NCBI GenBank assembly: GCA_019633425.1
Contig: WSUB01000194.1
Coordinates: 9,619 to 71,635, forward strand
Length of the DNA stretch: 62,017 nt
Direction of reading: 5' to 3'
From: Tulasnella sp. 424
Lineage: Eukaryota; Basidiomycota; Agaricomycetes; Cantharellales; Tulasnellaceae
Shown here: positions 37,444 through 50,333 of the stretch, one piece after another
Numbering within the stretch: position 1 is the stretch's first letter
Layout: every line of letters begins with the position of its first letter
The notes under the pieces: generated by a model
What the model saw: the letters and a program-made list of their open reading frames with translations, nothing else
Database searches by the model: none
Told to the model about the DNA's origin: nothing
Translations under genes and position numbers: made by a program

Positions 37444-40112
37444 ATGCAAGAACTCAATGCCGACCGTGCTCAGTCACCCTGCTCCGATGAGGGAGATACC
37501 CACAGTCAATTCCAGTTAAACGCCAAATCAGTGCGTGCTGCCACATTTGAAGAGAGGTCTTACTGACCCACCGAAACGATTTCCTTGTAGCGGGATACGC
37601 TCGAGAAGCTTGCGGCATGGCGAATCCATCAGTCGTTGATCGAAATACCAGGAGAAACCAAGGAGTTTCGTGGAGGATATGCAACAGTTTCACGAGCGTA
37701 CTTGGCTTCTAAGTCAGACGTTCAAGGCAGCGTGAGTGACCTCGAACATGCCACACTCGGACGTCCAGACCTCAAATGGTCGAACCCCAAGTCCGACAGC
37801 CCGAGCGATATCCAAGTGCCCAAGGGGAATACACAAGACAAGACCGAACGACAAGCCAGTCATTTAGAGGATGGTGAAGATGTCCATATAAAAGAGAAGG
37901 GCAAAGCAGCAGAGACAAGAAATGCGAAGCTGAAGCCCGGGAGCCAAACTCCCCAGCGTAAGGTCAGCTGCACAGTCAGCTTATTGGATTCACCGAGGCA
38001 AATTGTTGAGCGGGTCTTCGACTCTAATAGATTGTAGCCGTAAAGAAACTGAAGGTGGAAATTGATGCGGACCTAGAACACGTGTTGGGGGTAAGAATGT
38101 TTCGCCGTTATCTTAGACCTCGATCAAAGCACCGACCTCCCTTATTAGCTGGCGCTCAGGGAATCGGAATTCCTGCTCGGGCTTTCCCATTCGAACGTCA
38201 TTAGATTCGAAGGATTTGTCGAAGACACGTCCAAGCGCCTAATCTGGCTGGTCTTCCCATGGGAAGAAAATGGAAATTTGAGCGACTTTCTTGCCTCGGG
38301 GAACTGGGAAATTCCTGAGCGAATCTCTCTAGTAAGACCAAACTGCTTGCCCGCCGAGCTACTTCTGAGAAATTGTACAACAGATTTCCGATGTGGCGAA
38401 GGGGGTAGAATATCTACATAGTCAAAAGCCACCCATATATCACGGCGACCTAAAATCGGTAAGTAGCGATACCGCGTCGAAAATGAGCTTGGGAATGCCC
38501 TGAAATCCGAACCTCTGTAGCTCAACATCTTAGTCAGCTCGGAATATCACGCGGTAATTACAGACTTTGGCTCTGCCCGTCGTCTACCAAATGAAGATGC
38601 CAGCAATCAGACGACGGAGAATGACGGCCGACCGCGACCAGGACCAGACCTTACCCCCAGCGAAGAAACCGTCCCATCTCAACTAGTATTTTGCGCCTCT
38701 ACAAACACATTAACCCTCACCTGTGACAAGTATACCCTTCGATGGGCTGCTCCAGAGCTGTTGAGAGACGAGATACCGACCCTTGCATGCGATATTTGGG
38801 CATCGGGATGGATAGCATACGAGGTAAGGCTAAACTCGAGCACGGCGAGCGGTAAAAGCTGACGAACTAGCCACAAAAAGATTATGACCAACACAATTCC
38901 GTTTCACGACGTCAACAAAGACACTGCGGTTATACTGCGTGTTATTCAAGGGGACCTCCCGTCCATCACCACCCATGCCCGCATGTCGTTGATCCAAGCG
39001 CTATGCTCCCTCATGGGCCAGTGTTGGAGCCCGAGCCCTGACAAACGACCGACGGCACATGGCTACCGAAAGTCCATTTCTTGGATGGTGAGTGGTGCGG
39101 TCCGAAGGTACTACATCGTTCCGTGCGATTGACCCGTTGTATATACTTGATGAAGCCGATAATTGTGCCGGCACCGACCCACGCTATGGACACAGAGGCT
39201 TCCCGAGCTCGACATTCTCAACTTCTCGAGAAACTTGGAGTGATGTACACTCAGCAAGGAGACTATGTCAACGCGACAGAGTGCCTCACAAAAGCATTGA
39301 GTATCTGTCCAACTAATAACCACAACAAGGAAAGAGCGGATGCTCTGTACACTCTAGGCGAGGTCCATCGATTTCGAGACCAGTACAACGATGCCATCGA
39401 GTACTACTCCGAATCCCTTCAAATAAGTACTAAAATCGGCGACAGAAATGGGGAAGCTAACTGCCTGTGGAGTTTCGCCGAGGTCCATCGATACCGGGAC
39501 GAGGAGAGTGATTCCATCAAGTGCTATTCCGAATCTCTCAAAATATGTACCGACATTGGCAACAGAGGAGGGAAAGCTAACGCTCTGTTGGGTCTTGCTG
39601 AGGTCCATGGATCTCAAGGCGACTACACTGAGGCCCTCGCATTCTCCTCCGAAGCCCTTCAAATACGTACCGAAATTGGCGACAGACAAGGGGAAGCGGA
39701 CTGTTTGTGGAGTATCGCCGAGACCCATCGACTTCGGGACGAGTACAGTGATGCCATCAAGTTCTACTCCGAATCCCTAAAACTATGTACCGACATTGGC
39801 TACAAACAAGGGGAAGCGGACGCCCTGCGGGGTCTCGCTGCGGTCCATCATAATCAAGGCGACTACGGTGCAGCCACCAGATTCTTCTCCGAGTCCCTCC
39901 AAATGCGTACCGATATCGGCGACAGACGCGGAAGGGCCGACGCTTTGTTCGGCCTTGCTCAAACGCATGAAGAGCAAGATCACCATAGTGACGCAATATC
40001 TCTCTACATGGAAGCTTCGGGTGCTTTCGGAGAGATTGGAGACTCCACGAAGGCAGATGATGCATTAAGAAAGGCAGCTGATATCCGCAAAGGGCTCGAA
40101 GAGGCCGCGTGA
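37444..40112 (+). CDS. Protein kinase-TPR fusion, copy 5 (7 TPRs), intact
   Basis: Same exon plan as copy 1; first exon 37444-37530 (29 codons, three fewer than the sisters but in frame, which supports this reading frame as coding) and last exon 39156-40112. Kinase motifs are intact: VAVKKLK, YHGDLKS, ITDFGSARRL, WAAPELL. One unusual change in the C-lobe, WASGW where all others have WALGW, could affect folding. All splice sites are canonical GT/AG. The linker is open. Seven TPRs and a short acidic end (KGLEEAA). Likely functional. Confidence 0.85.
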
Positions 40113-40753
40113 TGGCTTCTTAAGCGGATTCGACGTTAAATACTACCCTTTGCTGGTGCTGGAGTGAAATCAATGTTTTTTTTTTCCTTTTATGTAAGGA
40201 TTTCTGCTCCATGTAGTTTGTTCCACGCCCGGGCCATCGTGTAGTACTACTAGCCGGTGGGATGAGATATCGTTGACCCCTCGTGCATGTTCATCATGCC
40301 TCTCCATAGTTTTCGGGGTGCTGTACTAATAGCCGTGTCGAAGGTTGGGGGCGAAACTGACGAAGCTACTATAGCTAAGGAATTTTGTGTCTTGGGCTTA
40401 AAAGAGTTCCACTGTGGGTAGTAGAAGTCTCGAGGCGGTCTTAGCCACGGGCACCGAATGAGCGAAAGATCACTGATTTCTGCTAGACGTTGACGCGGCG
40501 GGAAAATTTGCGACACATATCGAGACTAGACTTGTGTACTTAGTCGTCAATCTGGCTGGTTATTTCTGAGATGGTTCCACACACATAGTTCATACCCAAT
40601 CCGGTGGCGACAGAATGCGACAAGAATCGTAGAGCAAGGGTCATCCATACTTCTTCAAAGACAACCCTCCCTTTTTCGACGTCGACCTATGTAGTGCGTC
40701 AGGTGAAGTACGAGGTAGAGAATATCTCGTTTGTCTCTCCTCCGTTGTTAGTA

Positions 40754-40893
40754 CTGTAGTATTTCGTTAATACCGGCGTTCCTGGAAATTTTCCACGAAC
40801 GTTCCTGAAGATTCCATAAGGAAAGTGGCCCAAATCCGGGCTCAAAAAAAATCCATGGGACATGGGACATCCGGTATTAACGAAATACTACAG
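40754..40893. mobile_element. 140-bp MITE-like element with perfect 23-bp terminal inverted repeats
   Basis: Left end 40754-40776 (CTGTAGTATTTCG...) and right end 40871-40893 are exact reverse complements over 23 bp. No coding capacity. TA flanks both sides (40752-40753, 40894-40895). The sister spacers have the empty site: GTTAGTACCAAACGG (about 31770) and GTTAGTACCAGACGG (about 50014). A TA target duplication (Tc1/mariner-like) fits, but GTAC on both sides fits as well, so the superfamily is not settled. The insertion postdates the amplification. Confidence 0.85.
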
Positions 40894-41223
40894 TACTAGA
40901 CGAATCTCTAGCTGAATCTTGCCCACTGTCGAGCTCCAGCCAGGTCCAAAGAGAAAGGTGTTTAAGTATTTTAGTCTCGCCTCTCGTTAGCATGGTCATG
41001 TAATCTATAAGATAAGTTACACCGAGATAGTTGAGGTTGTTCCATCTGGTGGCTAGCTCGCGCAGGGCCACGTACATACTAGGACCGATGAATTCCTATT
41101 TATCTGTATCATTTTGCGTACAATTCTAAGAGGAATTCGATACCACTACATCGGTATGAATAGAATTTTAATACAGGCGTCCTCTCTCAACGAAGCCGAA
41201 CCTTGGATTGTATTGAACGGAAA

Positions 41224-41237
41224 TTATCACGTGATAA
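41224..41237. promoter_or_regulatory. 14-bp perfect palindrome TTATCACGTGATAA
   Basis: Contains a CACGTG core of the kind bound by bHLH factors. An identical copy is in the next spacer (50320-50333), while spacers 2 and 4 have diverged forms. Binding is not shown. Confidence 0.3.
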
Positions 41238-42247
41238 ATTATGGAGACTTTGACTGAGAAGGGGTTTCCCAATTCACCGGGACTGAGCTTTCGAGCCCGT
41301 CATACATGGCGCCATCAGCACGAGAACAGAACCAGTGTGCCTTCAGGTATCAGCTGCGTAAGTGGACCCGACTTTCTTTGAGCGTCTTTGTGGTATCCGG
41401 CGACACCATATTGGAATTACCCAAGACACCGGAATGAGCTATGTGTAACCTGCGGCTGACACACAGAAACGACCTCAGTATCGATCGAGGTCCCACTTGC
41501 ACGGGCTTATGCGCTGGCAAACTAATTAATTCCCAGATAGGCGGGCATTTCAAAGATGAAACTTGAGTGTCATTACATAAACCGTGCGACAGGGTGCGAC
41601 AGTAGAGCGATTTTGGTCGATTGGATGAAGGCAAAATAGAGAGCCTGGGGCTCGCGTCTTCAAGCCACAGGAAGATTCGGCACAGTCAGCGCGCCCGATA
41701 TCCACAAAAGGAAGTAACGAGGGACGTACTCACAAAATAACACCCGTAAGAGATATTTCAGAGATGGAGTGGGGTCAACAGGGTGTGTGCATCCCAAGCT
41801 CGATTCCGGGCCAAGGACTTTGAAGATTGGATTGGCCGGACAACGTTACCATGCACACATTTGCTAGCGCCATTCTGATTCTGAGAGATGTCGTTACCCT
41901 GATATACGTAACCTGGGGTGAGGAGACCTGGTAAGAAAAAGTGAACAGACCTCGAAGGAGTGGATCAAGGCACGCCTATCAGGGTCCATGCCGAGAGCGC
42001 TCTTGACTATTAGAGCATCCGCCCTTCTCCCCACTTTCCACTACTCTTTCTCCTCTTGCCCTCCCTTCTATACATACCTGACCCCTAACGCCCGCACGAA
42101 CGTCGACTTTTGGGATGCCGTCGAAGGAGCTAAGATTAGCTGGTCGATATCAACCAGTTATTATTGCAATTTGAACCGGGTTGTCCTCTGTCCGCCTAGT
42201 CTTCACCCGACCGAGCAAGAGAGGCATCAAGGAGCCTCCTTCTGCCT

Positions 42248-43028
42248 ATGGCGTCCCCTGAAGAAAATACGGATCGCGTAGCTCATTTGAACAGTTCAGA
42301 TATCGTTGGTTTGGCTGTGGGTACTTGAGCCCCGGGTGGTCGCGTGCCTTCGCGTTCGCCCATATGGGCCAGCTTCCTTCTTGATCTCACTCTGCTAATC
42401 ACTTTTTTCTCCCTCTCTAATAGTTTATCACAGAGTCGAGCGTTATTTCCACAATCGCGGTGCTGATTTTTGCAGGATTCGTCATCGTAAGCAACTCCTT
42501 GCTAAACGTTCCTAGTTCCGGTCTAAACAGTGCTGAATTTGCCGATCTCCTCTGGGTACAGCGCAAAACCCAGCGCCATCCAGCTACCATTGGTCCTCTA
42601 CTTCTCATCCAAACACACGTCGATGGATATATGCTCTCATTCATGTTCGCCGACCTCCTGCAAGGTCTCGGAGCAGTAATGAGCCCAAAATGGGCGGCGG
42701 AGGGTAAGGCGGCCTGTTCTGCTTACTGTGCAGCATGAGGCAAGCTTTCTTATACTCTCCAGGGATATATTATTACTTATTCTGACGCTTGAGGTTCTCT
42801 TAGGTGCCATCCAGCAACTGGGCGAAACCGGCGTTGCAATGTCGACGCTGGTTATTATCCTCCACACGTTCGCCATGGTCTTCTTCCGTTGGCAACCATC
42901 CCGCTATCCATAGCTATGGATGGTAGTCGTCACATGCATCTGGATCTTTCTTTTGCCCTTCGTTGTTATCGACTATGTGGTGCACAAAGGTGCCGAGAGG
43001 AGAGGAGGGACGCCATATTCGGTCCAAC
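42248..43028 (+). pseudogene. Receptor 5' fragment, copy 5
   Basis: The best preserved fragment: start MASPEENTDRVAH, first helix (STIAVLIFAGFVIV), second helix (GYMLSFMFADLLQGLGAV), third (STLVIILHTFAMVFFRWQPS) and fourth (WIFLLPFVVIDYVV). A TAG follows RYP in the third-to-fourth helix loop (CCATAGCTATGG at about 42907; intact CCATGGCTGTGG). Ends at the GT31 joint at 43023-43028, where the frame runs on into an unrelated GT31 frame. Helices five to seven are missing. Confidence 0.75.
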
Positions 43029-45676
43029 GAAGATGCCACCCACGGCTTGGGGTCTTCCCTAGCACGTCGATCGTCCTCCCAAGACCAAAATTTACTCTCT
43101 GGAGTCGGCAACTTCCTTGCTTCAGCGGCAAACTCGCCGTATCCATTTAGGCCACCCCTTCAGTCAACACCGTCCTACACGTCCACATCAGGAGACGAAC
43201 CCTCCTCCCCTCTCATTCTCGGCGCTGTACGAAGGCGAAAATGGTGGCCACGAAGACGGAAACGCGAACCATCCCGAAAATGAAAGTGGATCCTTCACCG
43301 AATCGTCAAACACCCTCTTTTCCCGACGCAGTTTGTTAGTCCCGTCTCGCTGCACACCTCATGGCATTTTAAGCTAACCAGTCACGAAACCCTCCAATTT
43401 TAGCTCCTAACTCACCTCCTATTAACAACGCTAGCATCCTCATCACTCATTCACTCATTCCCATTCTCAATCCCGACAAGTGGGCGCTCCCGTAGCGACC
43501 GTATTGCTCGCATGCATCCACCTCCACTTTCTCCCCCTGCCGACTTTGAATCTCTCTCACCAGCGGGATCCTCCTTGGCGTATTTAGCGTGGACGCCGCG
43601 GTTGGGTGCCGGATGCTCGTTCGCATGTCCAGGGCAAGCCATGTTCGTCGTCGCGGTATGCCAATGGACGCCGCTACGGACAGAACAGTCGTCCGCTTCA
43701 TCCTTGGTCGACCACGACCAGAATCGGAGCGGCGGGTGGCTTTGGAGATGCAAGGTATGTTTCACTCTGTCGTGTTTTTGTTCAACGATTTATGGACTAA
43801 ATCAGGCGCTTCACCCTAGTATACAACGACATCATTATTCTCCCCGTTTCAGAAAACACGAACAATGGCAAAGCACATGCATACTTTACATCGTTCCACC
43901 TCCGAACACGAGTCATACTTACAACCCCGTACATCGACTACCAGCTCCCCCTTCGCCGTTATCTCCCAAACCGACATCAGGAAAATCATCTTCACCGGAG
44001 GCTCAAATTGAGTCGTCTGCGGATGCTTCTGCTTCAACGACATCATCGGCTTCTACGGCCAAGTCTACTGAGACCGACAACTCAGTGCCAGAACCTCAAC
44101 GTCCCTCAGTCCCGGCGGACGGCACCCTGCGACTCCTCAGCGGAAAGGACCAGCTCCTCCCATTCTCGCTCCACATGATCCTCGGCCTTAGCATCGCGCC
44201 CGGTCCGTGGAGATGGCTAACCATAGTCGGCTGACAAAGCGCAAGTCCCATGGGAAGAAAGTACCAGAACCGGAGCAATGGGTTGCACCCGATAATGTTA
44301 TCAAAGCAGACGACAGCTCTTTCGCCACGCTTGCGGAGTTGGAAGGACGATTATGGGTTGACGCTTTGGCCGACAGCATGGCGAAGCATGGCAAGGTTAC
44401 GGATCCCCTTATTTTCTGGGGCTGTGACTTACATACTTCGTTGATTCTTCCAAGCGTGGACATTTTTGTGGACACGTCTTCGCTCGCTTATAGACCATGT
44501 CAAGTCTCGCTTCATGGAGGGAGAACTCTGCGCTCTGTCGTCGGCTTTAGTGTCGTACATTGCGACCACGCCCCGGCTTCTCACCATGACTCGCGGTGCA
44601 GAGGACAAGCAGACGTCCAAGTGGATAAAACTCCACCCCCAAGCTGATCAGGTCCACTGGAGGAGTGAACATTGCTGGATTTATGATAGAGAGCGGGGAC
44701 GGTCTACAGCCACGGCTTCCTACTCCCGAGTGAAGCGGAGCAAGTCACGAAACAAGTTGACCGAGCCAAGGAGATCATCAAGAACACTATTTCGACCAAG
44801 ATCAACTCAGGCTCTTTGACGTCGGAAGTTGCGTCGCTGCTTTCCGATCCTGGGCTTGTTGCGCTTTCGACTTCAACTTCGTCGGCAACGTCTACTGGGA
44901 AGGACGACACTTCCATGGTCCCGGTTCCGGGAAATACCGGTCCTTGGACTTGGGATCCGGATCGCTGGCAACCCGGCCCACCTTCACCCGCTGCAACCCC
45001 ATTACCACACTCATCGCCTTTCCTTTCCCGAAGCACGGTATCGGATTTCGGCAACCGCTATACCTTCCCACTATCCAACCTCACTATTCCGATGCAAGTT
45101 GAGGCTTTGATAGAGGGGTCTGCGATCAGTCGACTACGGAGCCGGTTCCCCTTGCACGACAACGCTACTTCGACGTCGGCTTTGATCGGCGACGAACCGA
45201 AATGGGACGAGGCCTTGAGGGCTTGGGACGACCGAGAGACTTCTGAACAACGCTATGCACCATCGACATTGCGTGCTCGCGGTGTGCATGATCCCAGCGC
45301 TCCCATCAAGCCCCCAAGCGTCGAAGAGGACGAAGAGGAGGATCAGAATCCTGACATGCCTGCAAGTACCCGGATGTTCGGACCGAGAGGAATTGGATTA
45401 GGAGGAACGGTGGTCGTTCATTTCATCAAGCGGAACGAGTGGTTTTTTGAAGCGGCTATGGCCATGTTGGGACCCAGCTGGAACGGAGATGAAGGGAGGA
45501 TCAATCCTGGAGAACCCAAGAGTGCTGAAGGCGTCAAGACGGTTATTTCCAAAACCCAGAGTTTCAAGAAGAGGGACGAGGCGCCTGTCGAGGAAGATAG
45601 CGCGACGTCGGAGGAGCACGCCATCCCTCTTGAAGATGACGGACTTGTGCTCCCCGGTGTTGATCAGGCACCATAG
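43023..45676 (+). pseudogene. GT31, copy 5 (least decayed fragment)
   Basis: No start codon of its own: it begins in mid-exon 1 (SNEDATHGLG). The membrane exon region and catalytic opening are present (about 43410-43760). The acid motif is DDS instead of DDD (ADDSSFATL). A 4-base deletion at about 44687 (TATGATAGAGAGCGG for TATGATCATCCGAGAGCGG) shifts the frame; downstream the original frame is open again from about 44816 to the normal stop at 45676. Nine bases are missing in frame near 44360. Recent decay is inferred from the long intact stretches. Confidence 0.8.
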
Positions 45677-46694
45677 TTAACCGTCCACTCGACGACCTTC
45701 AAAGCCCGCTCCCAACTCTATATGCTCATCTTTCTCATCCAATCACGCTACACCCTATTTATCTCTTGCGTCGAAGCTTTCCCCTCATTATCTCCTGGAC
45801 CCAATATCATTCTTTTTTTTTTTTGGTTCGTTCATACATGTGACATTTTGTGTACACTTATCAACCAAAAAGAGAGGGGGAGATCGTGGGCTGCGATTTG
45901 AAAGTTTTTTTTATGTATTCCCTCCTTTTTCTTTCTTCCTTTTCTCAACTCCCTTTCTCTCTTTTCTTTTTGTTTTATTTTTCCCTCCCTCCTGTCCCTC
46001 CCTCTCCCCTCCCCCTGGGTTACTAATTTTGCTTTTTCGTTTGGAGGACGTTTGGTGTCGAAATACTGTGTTTATTTCACCTTTGTATTTTTTTCCTGAA
46101 GTAAGAAACGGAAGTTATGGTTTTTCAAGTGTGGTTGGGTGCGTGGTCAACGTTGAATGAACCCAGGATTGAAGCAGTGTAGGCTGCAGGAGCGACACGA
46201 TTGGATCGGGAAGCGGGCAAGCTTCGACATTAGTTACGGGTGCGAGATGTATAAAAGACCGCGCTGATAAACAACGTCGAAAGGTTTTGGCCAGTGCCAA
46301 AAAGCTATTGCCAAGCAATCTCAATCCCGGTACATGTATATCTTCCCTGCTAGAGAGTTAGTGGTAAGCGCACAGAGGAAGTGACTGGTCTGAACTCGGT
46401 CGGTGTCCAAATGAGGACGCAAGGCGCAGGGATAAATGCATCGTTTAGACGATGGGAGGAGGTGGGCAAGACCATTCTTGGAGGAGATGGAAGGTTTGAA
46501 GCTTCCGATTGGGATGATTCCTTTGTCAGCCAATCCGATCGGATGGATCGGGGATTCCGTCCTTTACGGCCTCACCGAATCCACCACCGTAGCCGCCCGC
46601 CCACGAGTCATCCATTCGCCTATCCCCTCTCAGCAAAACTCGTATCTTACTGTCGACTTATACAGTAACCCGACATCTTTGCGCTCAACATTCA

Positions 46695-49227
46695 ATGCAA
46701 GAACCCGGAAAGTATGATGCCAACCGTGCTCAGTCATCCTGCTCCGATGAAGGAGGTATCCACAGTCAATTCCAGTTAAACGCCAAATCAGTGCGTGCAA
46801 CCGCGTTTGAAGAGAGGTCGTACTAACCCGCCAAAATGATTGTCTCGTAGCGGGATACGCTCGAGAAGCTTGCGGCGTGGCAAATCCATCAGTCGTTGAT
46901 CGAAATACCAGCAGAAGCCAAGGAGTTTCGTGGAGGATATGCAACAGTTTCACGAGCGTATTTGGCTTCTAAGTCGGACATTCAAGGCAGCGTGAGTGAC
47001 CTCGAACATACCACACTCGGACGTCCGGACCTCACATGGTCGAACCCCAAGTTCGACAGCCCGAGCGATATCCAAGTGCCCGAAGGCAATACACAGGACA
47101 AGACCGAACGCCAAGCCAGTCATTTAGAGGATGGTGGGGATGTCCATATAAAAGAGAAGAGCAAAGCAGCAGAGACAAGAAATGCGAAGCTGGAGTCCGG
47201 GAGTCAAACTCCCCGGCGTAAGGTCAGCTGCACAGTCAGCTTATTGGGTTCACCGAGGCGAATTGTTGAGTGGGTCTTCGACTCTAATAGATTGTAGCCG
47301 TAAAGAGGTTGAAGGTAGAAAATGATGCGGACCTAGAACACGTGTTGGGGGTAAGAATGTTTCACCGTTATCTTAGACCTCGATCAAAGCACCGACCTCC
47401 CTTATTAGCTGGCGCTCAGAGAATCGGAATTCCTGCTCGGGCTTTCCCATTCGAACGTCATTGGATTCGAAGGATTTGTCGAAGACACGTCCAAACGCGT
47501 AATCTGGCTGGTCTTCCCATGGGAAGAAAATGGAAATTTGAGCGACTTTCTTGCCTCGGGTAACTGGGAAATCCCTGAGCGAATCTCGCTAGTAAGACCG
47601 AACTCCTTCCCACCGAGCTACTTCTGAGAAATTGTACACAGATTTACGATGTGGCCGAGGGGGTAGAATATCTTCACAGTCAAAAGCCACCCATATATCA
47701 CGGCGACCTAAAATCGGTAAGTAGTGATACCGTGTCGAATATAAGCTTGGGAATGCCCTGAAATCCGAACCTCGGCAGCTCAACATCTTAGTCAATTCGG
47801 AATATCACGCTGTAATTACAGACTTCGGCTCTGCCCGTCGTCTAGCAAACGAAGATGCCAGCAATCAGACAACGGAGTATGACGGCAGACCGCGACCAGA
47901 ACCAGACCCTACCCCCAGCGAAGAAACCGTCCCATCTCAACTGGTATTTTGTGCCTCTACCAATACACTAACCCTCACCTGCGACAAGTATACCCTTCGC
48001 TGGGCTGCTCCAGAGCTGCTGAGGGACGAGAGACCTAGCCTTGCCTGCGATATTTGGGCATTGGGATGGATAGCATACGAGGTACGGCTAAACTCGAGCA
48101 CCGTAAGCTACGAAGGCTCACAAACTCGCTACAAAAAGATTATGACCAACACAATTCCGTTTCACGACGTCAACAAAGACACCGCTGTTGTACTGCGCGT
48201 TATTCAAGGGGACCTTCCATCCATCACCACCCATGCCCGCATGTCATTGATCCAAGCGCTTTGCTCCCTCATGGGCCAGTGTTGGAGCCTAAACCCTGAA
48301 AGGCGACCGACGGCTCATGTTTACCAAAAGTCAATTTATTGGATGGTGAGTGGTGTGGTTCAAAGGTGCTAGATTGGTCCGTGCGATTGACCCACGATAT
48401 ACTTGATGAAGCCGATGATCGTTCCAGCACCGGCCCAGGCTATGGATACAGTACCTTCCCAAACTCGGCATCCTCAACTTTTCCTGAAACTTGGAATGAT
48501 GTACACGGCACAAGGGGACTATGTCAACGCGGCAGAGTGCCTCACGAAAGCTTTGAGTACCTGCCATAACCACTGCAACATAAGAGCCGATGCTCTGTAC
48601 CGTCTCGCCGAGGTCCATCGACTTCGAGACCAATACAACGACGCCGTCGAATGCTATTCCGAATCCCTTCAAATATGTACTGAAATCGACGACAGAGAAG
48701 GGGAAGCCAACTGTCTGTGGAGTCTCGCCGAGGTCCATCGATACCGGCACGAGGAGAGTGATTCCATCAAGTGCTACTCCGAATCTCTCAAGATATTTAC
48801 CGACATTGGCCACAAACGAGGGAGGGCTACCGCTTTGTGGGGTCTTGCTGAGGTCCATCGATATCAAGGCGACTACACTGAGGCCATCGCGTTCTCCTCC
48901 GAAGCCCTTCAAATACGTACCGAAATTGGCGACAGACAAGGGGAAGCGGACTCGTTGTGGAGTATGGGCGAAATTCATCGACGTCGGGACGAGGACGTTG
49001 ATGCCATCAAGTTCTACTCCGAATCCCTAAAAATAAGCACCGACATTGGCTACAAACAAGGGAAAGTTGATGCCCTGTGGGGTCTCGCTGCGGTCCACGA
49101 GAATCAAGGCGACTACGATACAGCCACCAGATTCTACTCCGAGTCCCTTTCAATATCTACCGATATCGGCGACACACGGGGGAGGGCCGAAGCTTTGTCA
49201 GGCCTTGCTCGAATACATCGAGGATAG
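46695..49227 (+). CDS. Protein kinase-TPR fusion, copy 6, truncated in the last TPR
   Basis: Same exon plan as copy 1; first exon from 46695 and last exon from 48412. Kinase motifs are intact (VAVKRLK, YHGDLKS, ITDFGSARRL, WAAPELL). TAG at 49225-49227 replaces the CAG found in copies 1 and 3 (CGAGGATAG versus CGAGCGCAG), removing most of the seventh TPR and the tail; the original frame stays open to 49362. In tandem TPR proteins, loss of the final repeat may be tolerated, so a slightly short functional protein is possible. About 700 aa remain. Confidence 0.75.
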
Positions 49228-49596
49228 GGTCACCACAGTGACGCGATATCCCTCTACATGGAAGCCTCGGACGCTTTTGGGGAAATAGGCGATCCCATGG
49301 AGGCGGCTGGTGCATTAAAGCAGGCTACTGATATCCGCAAAGCGCTCGAAGAGGCCGCATGATGGCTTCGTAAGCGGACTCGACGTTAAATACTTAATAT
49401 CGTTAGCTAGTACTATGTTAAAATCAATGTTTTGTATTTTACGTATCGATTTTTGTTCCGTATAGCTTGCTCCACCCCCGGGGCCATGATGTACTACTAC
49501 TAGGCGGTGGGATGAGATGTCGTTGGCCACTCATGCATGCTACGTCACGCCCCTCCACAGCTCCGGGGTGCTGTACTAATAGCCGGGTCAGAGGTT

Positions 49597-49611
49597 GGGG
49601 GGGGGGGGGGG
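49597..49611 (+). repeat. Poly-G run (15 G)
   Basis: Homopolymer in spacer 6; sister spacers have 2-4 G here. Confidence 0.8.
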
Positions 49612-50319
49612 AACCTTACGAAGCACTATGGCTAAGTAACTTTGTCTCTTGAGCTCAAAAGAATTCTATTGTGGGTAGTGGAAATCTCGAGGCGGTCTTC
49701 GTCACGGGCACCGAATGAGTGAAGGATCGCTTATTTCTACTAGACGTCGACGTGGCGGGAAAATTGCGACACTTATCGAGACTAGACTTATATACTTAGT
49801 CGTTGATCCGGTTGCTCAATTCTGAGATGGTTTCACACACATAGTCCATACCCAATCCGGTTGCGACACGATGCGACAAGAATCGTAGAGCAGGCGTCAT
49901 CCATACTTCTAGAACGAGTTTCAAAGACAACCCTCCCTTTTTCGACGTCGACCTATGTAGTGCGTCAGGTGAAGTACGAGGTAGAGAATATCTCGTTTTT
50001 CTCTCCTCTGTGGTTAGTACCAGACGGATCTCTAGCTGAATCTTGCCCATTGCCGAGCCCCAGCGAGGTCCAAGGAGAAAGGTGTTTAGGTATTTCAGCC
50101 TCGCCTCTCGCTTACACCGAGATAGTTGAGGTTGTTGCATCTAGTAGCTAGCTTGCGGAGAGAGGTAGGTACATAGGTCCGATGAATTCCTATTTTATCT
50201 GTGTCGTTTAGCGCACAATTCTAAGAGGAATTCGATACCGCTACACCGGTATGAATAGAATAGAAGCTAACGGCGTCCTCTCTCAACGAAGCCTAATCTT
50301 GGACTGTATTGAACGAAAA

Positions 50320-50333
50320 TTATCACGTGATAA
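50320..50333. promoter_or_regulatory. 14-bp perfect palindrome TTATCACGTGATAA
   Basis: Identical to the copy at 41224-41237, about 1.2 kb upstream of the intact receptor start. A CACGTG core suggests a bHLH-type site; not shown. Confidence 0.3.

Larger units (their letters stand above)
40113..42247 (+). repeat. Post-kinase spacer and receptor upstream region, copy 5
   Basis: Shared spacer carrying the 140-bp inverted-repeat element and the CACGTG palindrome listed separately. The last 260 bases are receptor promoter/leader-like. No intact gene seen. Confidence 0.55.
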
